Source: CAZWVA01 sp964636885
Lineage (GTDB): Bacteria; Desulfobacterota_D; UBA1144; Nemesobacterales; CSP1-2
DNA: 51,300 bases
NCBI GenBank assembly: GCA_964636885.1
Contig: CAZWVA010000012.1
Span: 1-51,300 of the forward strand
Direction of reading: 5' to 3'
Shown here: piece after piece, positions 25,012 through 32,796 of the stretch
Numbering within the stretch: position 1 is the first letter of the stretch
Layout of the letters: every line of letters starts with the position of its first letter
Program-made: the position numbers and the translations under genes
Notes under the pieces: model-generated
The model's database searches: none
The model's input: the letters and a program-made list of their open reading frames with translations, nothing else
What the model was told of the DNA's origin: nothing

Positions 25012-25403
25012 CTTTATCCCTCCTTAAAGCCCATTATATCAAATAGCCGATCTAAATTGCAAGGGAGATTTTCTCCTCCTTAAAAATCCCTACGTAAATC
25101 GGGATCATAGGGTTTTATCTATATGGGTTTGATACGGATAGTGAGCGATTACAGGCACTTATTATGTTATAGAGACCGATCTCCCTTCCCAGACCGTCCA
25201 GGGCCAGAAAGGAGCTGATAAAAAATCTAACGATTATGGGAAGTTAGTTCCTTTTATCATGGATTTCCATCGATCCTCGTCTGAAAGGATTGAAAAAGCG
25301 GGAGAGGTGTTTATATTTATAGGCTGTCCTAGTGAAACACGGGATGCGTTCTTAAGTACTGAGAAAAGCGTGTGCTGTAGGTACAGGGTTCCTCAGAAAT
25401 GAG
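25012..25403. other. 392-bp region without a supported gene
   Basis: It holds the ribosome site of the zinc-ribbon gene (minus strand) and little else I can name. A bulged hairpin is possible at 25083-25116 (AAAATCCCTA with TAGGGTTTT). The reading frame of the next gene stays open back to about 25353 but offers no ATG, GTG or TTG. I looked for tRNA and signal-recognition-particle RNA features and saw none. Confidence 0.5.
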
Positions 25404-25748
25404 ATGAATGAGGACGCCTTTGAGATAACGAATCTCAAATTGGTGAGCAAAGGCGATTTTGCCATGCTAATGGATTTACTCAAGAGTTGGGAAAGCAGAT
25501 TGATCAGGAAGATATGTGTCTTACCAAATGGGATGGTTAGGGAGGAGGGCACACACCGTCTGGGGAGTGTGGAGTTGGTAGAGTCCGAGAAGAGTTGTCT
25601 TCTTAGGGTATGGACATCGTTTGGAATAATGAACATACACGAGGGCGACTTTATCGAAAGGGCGGACAGTAAAAGGCTAATCGTTCGGCGTTCTAGCAAA
25701 GACCCATGGAAAGTGCATAAAGACGTCTTAAGAATAGTGGAGGAGTAA
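25404..25748 (+). CDS. hypothetical protein, 114 aa
   Basis: A soluble mixed alpha/beta protein with no signal peptide, membrane segment or recognisable motif. The sequence has several hydrophobic strands (SCLLRVWTSFGIMNI) and a basic C-terminal half. No clear ribosome site precedes the ATG, and the frame is open 17 codons further upstream, so a non-standard start (for example CTG) cannot be excluded. The long open frame and its codon use, rich in AGG/AGA and ATA like its neighbours, support a real gene. No function can be given. Confidence 0.5.
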   Translation: MNEDAFEITNLKLVSKGDFAMLMDLLKSWESRLIRKICVLPNGMVREEGTHRLGSVELVESEKSCLLRVWTSFGIMNIHEGDFIERADSKRLIVRRSSKDPWKVHKDVLRIVEE

Positions 25749-25928
25749 TCGTAAAATATGCGTGAGCCTTTAGAGATAGAACCCTTATGGATTAAAGGGT
25801 GTCAGGAAATACGACATCCGACACCTATCCTTTTTTAATTGGTTCCATAACTTACTGTAAACATTAAAAAACCTTACTGGCATGTGGATTGCCATATCTT
25901 GGACTGTGAAGGGAGGAGATGGATAGAG

Positions 25929-26573
25929 ATGTGTGAATATACAGAGGAACTCTATGCGAGATGGACAAGTGGCAAGCTCACTAGGATTGAGCGAGCGTTC
26001 TTTGAGGAGCATATGCAGAGCTGTTCTGATTGCAGTACTATTGTCTTTGAAGAGAAGAAGGCCCGCCTGAGCGCGGTCAGAATAGACTCCCTCAAGTTTG
26101 GTTTCCGTATCGGTTTATTGGCAAGTGCAATAACCTCAATAGGCGTTACAATCGGACTCAGGAACCTCCCCACATACGACTCTGGGGATTTCATGATCTC
26201 CGCTATACTGTATTTGCCACTCGCCCTTTTTATGGGGATTCAGATAGTGGCCTTTAGAATAAGCGAAGGGGAAAACCCCAAACCGAGTAGCCTGTTAAGG
26301 GCCAGTGTTACCTTGTTCGTCTTCTCCGGTCTTTTGTATAGTATCTTCTTTAACATCCCAGCACTGGCGAAGGTATCCGATTTTAGTATAAGGAGGTTTG
26401 ACGAGCCCGTAATCCTATTCCTGAACATAGTGCTTTCGGCTCTTTACTGGGTCATAGGAAATCGGCTGGCATTACAAGCCTATAACAGGGATTTAGAAAC
26501 CCCCTCCTTTTCTATCTCCCTTCTTGGTACATGGGCTCTTGTAACCACTGGGATCACCTATGCGGTGGCCTAA
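25929..26573 (+). CDS. zf-HC2 (anti-sigma-like) multi-pass membrane protein
   Basis: A 214-aa protein. The first 35 residues form a zf-HC2 zinc finger (Cys2, His28, Cys32, Cys35 in HMQSCSDC), as in zinc-binding anti-sigma factors. About six hydrophobic segments follow (starting about 62, 98, 137, 168 and 195). Anti-sigma factors usually have one membrane pass and a sigma gene next door; here there are several passes and no sigma gene nearby, so it may be a stand-alone sensor or another membrane protein. The start at 25929 fits the finger. GGAGG lies about 11 nt upstream, a little far. The stop codon overlaps that of the cca gene. Confidence 0.7.
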   Translation: MCEYTEELYARWTSGKLTRIERAFFEEHMQSCSDCSTIVFEEKKARLSAVRIDSLKFGFRIGLLASAITSIGVTIGLRNLPTYDSGDFMISAILYLPLALFMGIQIVAFRISEGENPKPSSLLRASVTLFVFSGLLYSIFFNIPALAKVSDFSIRRFDEPVILFLNIVLSALYWVIGNRLALQAYNRDLETPSFSISLLGTWALVTTGITYAVA

Positions 26574-27925
26574 ACGGGAAACCTTTCGATCACAAACCTC
26601 CTTGCTTCCTCTTTATCCTTCACTATCCCCTCGAGCTGAGCCTCTTCAAGGGAATCGAGGATCTTTGAGAAGATGGGGCCTGGCTTGTACCCCATTTCGA
26701 TAAGGTCATAACCGCTCAGTATTGGCTTTGGTCTTATCTCTTCCTGGTTGAGTTCTTCGAGCTTCTTCTTTACGAAATCATAGGCCTCCGTGGAACCGTG
26801 GCTTGCAAGGCAATCCGCGAGGTGAAGCACAAGGTGGTCTTCAAAATGGGGCATTCCGAGAAAGCGTTTTAGGGTGCTTTCTCTCATGTTAAAGACGTCT
26901 TTAAACCTGAGATGCTCTCTCACTAGAGACGTTATTATCTCGATCTGTCTGTTTGAGAACCTGAGCCTCTTACATATCCTCTTTGACATCTCGGCCCCAA
27001 CCCGGTCATGGGCGTTGAATCTTATCCTATCCGTGACCGTGAAGGTAGCGGGTTTCCCAACATCGTGAAGAAGTGCCCCCATAGCGAGTTCGGGGGATAT
27101 GTCTCCTCTTTTAATCTCAAATAACCTGTCTAGCACGAGGCAGGTGTGAGTAAAAACGTCCCCTTCTGGATGGAATTCGGGCGGCTGTGGAACCCCGTGC
27201 ATCTGGTCAACCTCTGGAAGTACGTGTCTTAGGAGTCCGGTTTCCCTTAAAAGCCTAAGACCGAATCCGGGGTTTTCCTGGGTTATTATCCTTAGGATCT
27301 CGTCCCTTATCCTCTCGGCGCTTACCTGGGAGATGAGGTGAGCCAGTTCCTCAATCGCAAGAAGGGTGTCTTTTTCAATCTCAAAGCCCAGCCTCGCTCC
27401 GAAGCGCACGGCCCTCATCATCCGGAGTTTATCCTCATTTAACCTGTTGTAAGGGTTCCCGATCGTACGGATTAGCCTCTTTTTCAGGTCTTCCATACCC
27501 CCAACATAGTCGATTACCTCCTCGGTAATGGGATCGTAAAGCATACCGTTTATCGTAAAATCCCTCCTCGTTACGTCTTCACGCTCATCCGTGCTGTATA
27601 TTACCCTGTCTGGATGCCTCCCGTCTGAATAGCTCTCGTCCCTTCTGAATGTTGCAACCTCGAACTTATACGTATTCCGAATGACTAAGATAACGCCAAA
27701 GCTCGCTCCAACGGGAACCGTGTTTGGAAATATATCCATTATCTCCTCAGGTTTGGCGCTGGTTGTGATATCGTATTCCTTGGGCGATATTCCCATAACC
27801 ATGTCCCTTACACAACCGCCCACAAAGAAGGCCCTGTGACCAAGTGCCCTAAGGCGTTCGACTATACCCTTTGCTGTCTCAAAGGGTTCTCCGTGAAATG
27901 GTGGGAGTTTAAATACGGTGCTCAT
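26570..27925 (-). CDS. CCA tRNA nucleotidyltransferase / poly(A) polymerase family protein
   Basis: A 451-aa class II nucleotidyltransferase. The head domain has FVGGCVRDMVMG and the metal site EYDITT (usually DxD, here ExD, which also occurs in the family). The RRDFTINGMLYD and RLNEDKLRMMRAVRFGARLGF blocks bind nucleotide and tRNA. An HD domain follows (LLHDVGKP, about 280-400). CCA-adding and poly(A)-adding enzymes cannot be told apart reliably by eye, so no symbol is given. The stop codon shares bases CTAA with the converging zf-HC2 gene. Confidence 0.9.
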   Translation of the reverse strand: MSTVFKLPPFHGEPFETAKGIVERLRALGHRAFFVGGCVRDMVMGISPKEYDITTSAKPEEIMDIFPNTVPVGASFGVILVIRNTYKFEVATFRRDESYSDGRHPDRVIYSTDEREDVTRRDFTINGMLYDPITEEVIDYVGGMEDLKKRLIRTIGNPYNRLNEDKLRMMRAVRFGARLGFEIEKDTLLAIEELAHLISQVSAERIRDEILRIITQENPGFGLRLLRETGLLRHVLPEVDQMHGVPQPPEFHPEGDVFTHTCLVLDRLFEIKRGDISPELAMGALLHDVGKPATFTVTDRIRFNAHDRVGAEMSKRICKRLRFSNRQIEIITSLVREHLRFKDVFNMRESTLKRFLGMPHFEDHLVLHLADCLASHGSTEAYDFVKKKLEELNQEEIRPKPILSGYDLIEMGYKPGPIFSKILDSLEEAQLEGIVKDKEEARRFVIERFPV

Positions 27926-28009
27926 TGTTTTTTTATGTAGAGTTTTATTGTATATTTAAACACTTTACCTGATGAAAGCGATTTTAACGAAACGGGTAGT
28001 TCACACGAT

Positions 28010-29035
28010 ATGGGCGTTGAAAAAAACGTAGCCGACCTTATAACAAACCGGGTTAAGAGGTATGGAGGGAAGCTCCTCTTCCAGCGCAGAGAGGGTTGGA
28101 GCTGGAAGCAGGTGACATGGCTCGATTTTGAGAGGGAGGTAAAAAGCATAGCCTCCTTTTTAATGGATCTCGGTTTCGGTCAAGGAGACATGGCTCTCGT
28201 GGTTTCTTCCAATAGAATAGAATCCATTTTGACGGAGATAGCAATCCATCTCCTGGGTGGGGTTACGATACCGATTGCCGAGGATGAGCCCTTAGAGGAC
28301 GTAGTCCGTGTTACGAGGGATCTTAAAATCAAGTTCGTATTTACAGGAGGGGAATCAACGCTTGATAGGATCCTAAACGTCTCAAGAGAGATTACGGGTT
28401 TAGAGAGGGTATTCGTCTTTTCTGAGGTTGGCCTTGGGAAGGGCGAGATTATTATACCCTTTAAGGGCATCCTCAAGTTTGGATCACTTAGGAGAAGGCA
28501 GCTTGAAGACGAACTGGTTAGGGTCTCAAAAGGCGTTCTACCAGACTCAATAGCCACTGTTTTTTTCCAGGGATTCAAATCGGATGGCGAGATCGTGAAG
28601 AAAGAGACCACGCAGATGGACTTAATCCAGGCACTCTACTCAGCCTCGGAAAGGCTTTCTTTTATCCATGAGGAGGATCAGGCCTTCTCCTATCTCCCCT
28701 CGGCAGGTCCATTTGAAAAACTCATAAACCATCTCGGTCTCTATATGGGAACCCGAATCGTCATGGCGGAAAAGAGAGAGGATTTCTTCTCCGATATCGT
28801 GGAGGTAAAACCCACCGTTCTCTTTGAGACGAAAAGGGGGCTTGAAGAGCTATGCTCAAGGGTTCTATCCGAGTCGACGGTGGCTTCGCCAGACAAAAGG
28901 CTAAAGAACACATTGGGGGGCAGGATTAAATACGTCCTTACGGATTCCCTACCGGGCAGGGAAATAATCGATCTTTTTTCCAGGTCGGGTGTGTCTTTAA
29001 TCGATGTTCCAGAATTGAGCAATATCTCGGCTTAA
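28010..29035 (+). CDS. truncated, catalytically degenerate long-chain acyl-CoA synthetase-like protein
   Basis: A 341-aa protein that follows the N-terminal domain of FAA1-type acyl-CoA synthetases: ADLITNRVKRYG, QVTWLDFEREV, a LGFGQGDMALVVSSNRIE strand and LLGGVTIPI, then AFSYLPSAGPFEK and LGGRIKYVLT. Where the AMP/ATP-binding loop (YTSGTTGxPKG) should be, it reads FFQGFKSDGEIVKKE. The protein stops at the position of the adenylate motif (YGLTE), and the whole C-terminal lid domain is absent. It cannot be a normal ligase. The frame is intact, so it is either a pseudoenzyme with a binding role or a young remnant. Its stop shares TTAA with xseA. No ribosome site is evident. Confidence 0.7.
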   Translation: MGVEKNVADLITNRVKRYGGKLLFQRREGWSWKQVTWLDFEREVKSIASFLMDLGFGQGDMALVVSSNRIESILTEIAIHLLGGVTIPIAEDEPLEDVVRVTRDLKIKFVFTGGESTLDRILNVSREITGLERVFVFSEVGLGKGEIIIPFKGILKFGSLRRRQLEDELVRVSKGVLPDSIATVFFQGFKSDGEIVKKETTQMDLIQALYSASERLSFIHEEDQAFSYLPSAGPFEKLINHLGLYMGTRIVMAEKREDFFSDIVEVKPTVLFETKRGLEELCSRVLSESTVASPDKRLKNTLGGRIKYVLTDSLPGREIIDLFSRSGVSLIDVPELSNISA

Positions 29036-30201
29036 TCCCCCGTGTCCCTAACGATACACCTTGCCTTTCCCTTGTGGAATCTTATGAGAACCTCATCTCC
29101 TGGGTTTAGCTCCTTTGATTCCTTGATGACGGCCATATTGGGGAGCTTATAGGCGATGCTATAGCCCCGTTCTAGTACCTTAAGCGGGCTGAGTGCATCC
29201 ATCTTCCCAGAAACCGCCTGGAGTTCCAATGCTGCCCAGTTGAGCTTCATCTGAACGGTTCTTTTCATGTCGGATTGCATCCTCGATATATCCCTCGCGT
29301 AGAGTTCAACCCGTTTTTTTAGTGCCGTTATGATTCTCCCCTTTAGGTCGTTCAGTTCCTCTATGAGTTCGCTCTTCTCCCTAACAGCGATCTCAGCAGC
29401 CATGGATGGGGTAGAAGCGCGGAGGTCAGCTACAAGATCGGAGACCGTGGTATCGACTTCATGTCCAACGGCGGAGATCACCGGAACCGGGGATCTTCCG
29501 ATCTCCCTTGCTACGGCCTCTTCGTTAAAGGCCCAGAGGTCCTCTTTTGAACCCCCGCCTCTTGCTACTATGATGAGATCAACCCCATCGATCTCATAGA
29601 GCCTCCTTAGTGCCTTTACGATCTCGTAAGGGGCGTCTTCACCCTGAACGCGTGTTGGGGATATAAGTATCTCAAGGTTTGGGAACCTCCTTCCAAGCAC
29701 CTTTAAGATATCCCTTAGCGCTGCCCCTGAGGGAGAGGTCACTATCCCTATTCTCTGAGGGAGAAAGGGAAGGGGGCGTTTCCTCGATTCGTCAAACAGG
29801 CCCTCCTCTAAAAGCCTTGCCTTTAACTGTTCGAGGGCAAGGGCCTGCGCCCCGACCCCTTTTGGCTCTATGTATTTTACGTTTATCTGGTATATCCCCT
29901 GCCTTTCATAAACCCCCACCTGTCCACAACATATAATCTCCATGCCGTTTTCGGGTTTGAATTTTATGTACTGGTTTGCCCACTTAAAGCAGACGGCTGA
30001 TATCTGACTACCCTCGTCTTTGAGTGAAAAGTACCAGTGACCACTTGCGTAGTTGTCTCTAAAGTTTGAGACCTCTCCAACGACCCAAACGTAGTCACCC
30101 CCTATCTCCTCTTCTATTAACCCTTTAATCCTTGCCGTAAGGAGAGAGACCGTATAAACTTCCCCTCTAAGGAGGCTTAAGAACGAAGGGTAATCGCTCA
30201 T
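29032..30201 (-). CDS. xseA: exodeoxyribonuclease VII large subunit
   Basis: A 389-aa nuclease subunit degrading single-stranded DNA with XseB. The N-terminal OB fold (about 10-105, VWVVGEVSNF and YFSLKD) is followed by the catalytic domain with GIVTSPSGAALRDIL, DLIIVARGGGSKEDLWAFN and SAVGHEVD. A coiled-coil tail follows, then the ERGYSIAY C-terminal strand. The frame also opens at a GTG 18 codons earlier (30255) with a GGGTGG site. I chose the ATG at 30201 because a -35/-10 pair ends 6 nt before it and the family starts near there. xseB is not in the window. Confidence 0.92.
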   Translation of the reverse strand: MSDYPSFLSLLRGEVYTVSLLTARIKGLIEEEIGGDYVWVVGEVSNFRDNYASGHWYFSLKDEGSQISAVCFKWANQYIKFKPENGMEIICCGQVGVYERQGIYQINVKYIEPKGVGAQALALEQLKARLLEEGLFDESRKRPLPFLPQRIGIVTSPSGAALRDILKVLGRRFPNLEILISPTRVQGEDAPYEIVKALRRLYEIDGVDLIIVARGGGSKEDLWAFNEEAVAREIGRSPVPVISAVGHEVDTTVSDLVADLRASTPSMAAEIAVREKSELIEELNDLKGRIITALKKRVELYARDISRMQSDMKRTVQMKLNWAALELQAVSGKMDALSPLKVLERGYSIAYKLPNMAVIKESKELNPGDEVLIRFHKGKARCIVRDTGD

Positions 30202-30207
30202 TTCAAA

Positions 30208-30236
30208 AGTATTTTGGATTGGAATCGTATAGTCAA
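30208..30236 (-). promoter_or_regulatory. xseA promoter, leaderless layout
   Basis: On the minus strand, TTGACT (30231-30236) and AATACT (30208-30213) are 17 bp apart. The ATG at 30201 starts 6 nt after the -10 box. If the upstream GTG start is used, this site would lie inside the gene. Confidence 0.45.
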
Positions 30237-30333
30237 GTTCTAATCCCAAGCGCACATACCACCCTCTTTTTCGCCTGCCTCGCCATGACCTCCTTCATTC
30301 TCGTCTAAAGTCGTGAGTAAACGCTTCCACTTC

Positions 30334-30573
30334 TTACTTTGTCAAATGCACAGGCGAGATGGGATCTCTTGTGAGCCGGGTTTTCGATAGCTCTACGTAT
30401 CCTTCTTCTTTAAGCCGGTTCGCTATAGCCCGGATGTGTTGTCCGGAAACCGGACGGGCACATGCCATCTGGGGAACCGTTTGTGGGCCCGGTAGATACA
30501 GGTCCCCTAAAAACCCTCTCCTGGCCGTGATGATAAGAGATGGGGTGAAATGGCTATAGGAAAAAATACATAT
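30334..30573 (-). pseudogene. remnant of a MarR-family regulator
   Basis: An open stretch of 79 codons without a start encodes the winged-helix part of a MarR protein: GPQTVPQMA, then VSGQHIRAIANRLKEEGYVEL (the recognition helix and wing), and SPVHLTK before a stop. The N-terminal dimerisation helix, the start codon and the C-terminal helix are missing. The DNA lies directly upstream of xseA on the same strand. It looks like a decayed gene; a frameshift or assembly error is less likely because both ends are lost. Confidence 0.65.
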
Positions 30574-30660
30574 TTATAGGGACTTATGGTAGAATAGTAT
30601 TGTTGTAGGGGCAACCTTAGATTATCAAACAGAGGGAGCCCTTTTAACCGTGGATCCCCC

Positions 30661-30677
30661 TTTAAATCCGGCTTCCA
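30661..30677 (+). repeat. 17-bp dispersed repeat, copy 1
   Basis: TTTAAATCCGGCTTCCA occurs here and again at 33654-33670 in the same orientation, each time shortly upstream of a plus-strand gene (35 nt and 4 nt). Such an exact 17-mer is unlikely, though not impossible, by chance in 51 kb. Confidence 0.4.
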
Positions 30678-30711
30678 GTGATTATCTTATGGTTAATTGG
30701 GAGGTAAAAAG

Positions 30712-30945
30712 ATGAATAGACCAAGCAACGATTACATCGCTACACAGACAGAAGAGGGTTTTCAAATAGTGTTTCATGACTCCTTGAAAGCACCTCTTAA
30801 GGTAACTTTTGGCGATCTCCAGGCGTTTATCAACAAGGTTAACGAGAGTGCAATGGCCGGGAAGAAACTGGTTCTTACGGAGGAAGAGGAGGTCCTGTTA
30901 ACACTATGGCAGATGCTCCTAATCCCCGAAAACACGATACACTAA
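30712..30945 (+). CDS. hypothetical protein, 77 aa
   Basis: A small soluble acidic protein. The start ATG has a clear ribosome site (GGAGGT, 6 nt). It begins with two beta-strand-like segments (IATQTEEGFQIVFHD, LKVTFGDLQAFINKV) and ends with a Glu-rich helix (LTEEEEVLLTLWQML). No known family comes to mind. A GC-rich hairpin follows the stop by 8 nt, so it is probably a single-gene transcript. The 17-bp repeat lies in its upstream region. Confidence 0.65.
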   Translation: MNRPSNDYIATQTEEGFQIVFHDSLKAPLKVTFGDLQAFINKVNESAMAGKKLVLTEEEEVLLTLWQMLLIPENTIH

Positions 30946-30953
30946 CCCGGACG

Positions 30954-30980
30954 CATGCTCCCCTTAGCAAGGGGAGCATG
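30954..30980 (+). terminator. strong hairpin after the 77-aa gene
   Basis: CATGCTCCCCTT (30954-30965) and AAGGGGAGCATG (30969-30980) form a perfect 12-bp stem with a 3-nt loop. The downstream bases are only moderately T-rich. It most likely ends or protects the upstream transcript. Confidence 0.6.
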
Positions 30981-31127
30981 TAACGGCTCTTCTATGTCTT
31001 TTAATTATGAATCCATATTGCTCTATTGCAATGATAAATAAACCGTAAAAATCGGGTAGCTCACCGGTCTTGAAGTCCTTCCTCTTTGATTACTACCTCA
31101 GATCCTGCTGGTGAGTCAAACCTATAT

Positions 31128-31150
31128 GGCAACGAGCAATACTCGTTGCC
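31128..31150 (-). terminator. hairpin after thyX
   Basis: GGCAACGAG (31128-31136) and CTCGTTGCC (31142-31150) form a 9-bp perfect stem with a 5-nt loop, 35 bp beyond the thyX stop codon on the minus strand. There is no strong U-run. It could equally serve as a boundary for the converging small gene. Confidence 0.45.
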
Positions 31151-31185
31151 TACCCGAATATGAAAAATAAGTAACAGGGCACTTC

Positions 31186-32670
31186 TTATCTTATACCACC
31201 AACCCTCTTTAGTGCCGGAGACACGAGGTTCGGATGGTATTTGCCTATCTCCTTAGCGAGGGTTCCAATGACGTTCTTAATGTCCCACTGTGCGCCCTCT
31301 GACATCCTGAGATTGATAAGGTGGTAGAGCTCCCAGAGATCAAATCTCCCAAGGACGCGCCTGTTGTGGGCGTTTGTTACGACGTACGTTGCAACAAGTG
31401 GGAGGTTCTCATTCATCAGTTTATCGTATAACCTCTCGCTTCTTAGGGTGGCTTCCCTAAGCAGTTCTTCCGATCCAGACCGGGCCACGTTTGGGGGGAC
31501 GGTGATCCCGTGTGAAACACTGGGCTCTTTAAAGATCCAGTTTACCTTCCTGTGCCTTAAGAGCTGATGCCAGCAGGCCTCGCTTATCGTAAACTCGGCC
31601 TCGTAGTTTACGAATTTAAAGACATTTATGGGATTATCGTGTTTTCCGAGTTTATCTACCGTCTTCCTTAGTATTACGAGCTTGCCATTTGGATCATTCC
31701 ACGTGGTTTCCTTCTCTATATCCCCGTAACTATAATCCGAGTGCTCAAAAAGAATCGCCTTTACCATCTTATCCATCGCCGCTTCTTCGGGATTTGGAGC
31801 ACCTTTGCCGGTCCAGTCGAGTAGCCTAACTCCGCTTCCCTCCCCTCCTTCCTGTTTTGTTATGGGAATCGATCTGACAATAGACTCAAGCTCCTCTCTG
31901 GTTTCCCTGATGTATCTACTCTCATCCGCGTATTTTACAAGCGTAGGGACGGAGAACCTGACCTCCCTCTTTATCTCCTCCGCCCTTTTTCTTGCCTCCA
32001 CGTACCCGCTTGAGAGGAGCTTTGTGAGTGCGTCTTCAATCGCCCTTGCGTTTGCAGTCATTCCCAAATTCGTATAGGTTGCAAGGCTTAGGGCGTATCT
32101 CGCATCCTCAAATGCGATCTTCTCGAGTGCCCTGAGGTGGGCTTTTTCATCCTCCCCTTCCGGAACGGGGATACCCCGCTTTAGAAAACCGTAGAGCCTG
32201 TCCCTTATCTCCACGTATGTGTCATAAAGGTAGTCGTTTAGTTCAACGTATTCGCCAAGGAGAGAGGGTTTATCTCTTATCTCCTCGGGGATATAGAAAT
32301 CCCCCTTTTGTGGCTTCTGGTATCTCTGCGAGTACTCCGTGAATGACAGGTACTCGTTTGATAGCTCAAGAAGGGATGAAAAAAGGCGAGATACCCTTTC
32401 GATTCCTATATGAACCGTAGCGTGCTCTGCAACGGATGCGTGGCCGTAGTTAAGGACCCATTTCTCGTGGAACCTAGTTGCCCTTTCCTGACCAAACCGC
32501 TCTTCCCTTATTACGGTTTCTATATTATCCCTGAAGCTCTTGGGGCTTCTGCTTACGTACGCAAATATAACGGCTATAACCTCTTCGGGGAGGTTGCTTA
32601 CGGTGTATATGTCCCCATCTTTATTCGATACGTATCTCGTAATCTCATTTTGGTCTAGGTTCTTCTCCAA
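31186..32670 (-). CDS. thyX: tandem-domain FAD-dependent thymidylate synthase (ThyX) homologue
   Basis: A 494-aa protein, twice the usual ThyX length, made of two ThyX-like halves. The N-terminal half (about 25-240) has HASVAEHATVHIGIERVSR and SFTEYSQRY, keeping the SxRY end of the ThyX signature (S114, R116, Y117), but its RHR is replaced by SNE (104-106). The C-terminal half (about 290-485) keeps R372-H373-R374 and the INLRMSEGAQWDI block, but lacks SxRY. ThyX makes dTMP from dUMP with FAD and methylenetetrahydrofolate. Its sites form between subunits, so the halves may complement each other. The start is a TTG at 32670 with AGGAGG 10 nt upstream. Long ThyX-like proteins exist in other phyla, as far as I recall. 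Confidence 0.82.
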   Translation of the reverse strand: MEKNLDQNEITRYVSNKDGDIYTVSNLPEEVIAVIFAYVSRSPKSFRDNIETVIREERFGQERATRFHEKWVLNYGHASVAEHATVHIGIERVSRLFSSLLELSNEYLSFTEYSQRYQKPQKGDFYIPEEIRDKPSLLGEYVELNDYLYDTYVEIRDRLYGFLKRGIPVPEGEDEKAHLRALEKIAFEDARYALSLATYTNLGMTANARAIEDALTKLLSSGYVEARKRAEEIKREVRFSVPTLVKYADESRYIRETREELESIVRSIPITKQEGGEGSGVRLLDWTGKGAPNPEEAAMDKMVKAILFEHSDYSYGDIEKETTWNDPNGKLVILRKTVDKLGKHDNPINVFKFVNYEAEFTISEACWHQLLRHRKVNWIFKEPSVSHGITVPPNVARSGSEELLREATLRSERLYDKLMNENLPLVATYVVTNAHNRRVLGRFDLWELYHLINLRMSEGAQWDIKNVIGTLAKEIGKYHPNLVSPALKRVGGIR

Positions 32671-32796
32671 AGCCGTCTATCCTCCTAAGTGTTATGATCA
32701 CAGGCCTTCAGGGATTCTGGGTGTCGAAATAGCAAACCCTTACTAATCCTATAAACATATAGGAGACGTAGCCGATTTACAATATCAGCGGCCCGC

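Noticed and set aside
25185..25225. Sequence resembling the core of signal-recognition-particle RNA (AGGGCCAGAAAGGAGCTG)
   Set aside because: The conserved GGTCAGG...GGAAGGAAGCAGCC order and the long stem are missing.
32747..32764. Hairpin TCCTATA/TATAGGA between sir2 and thyX
   Set aside because: A 7-bp AT-rich stem without a U-run; too weak to call a terminator or operator.
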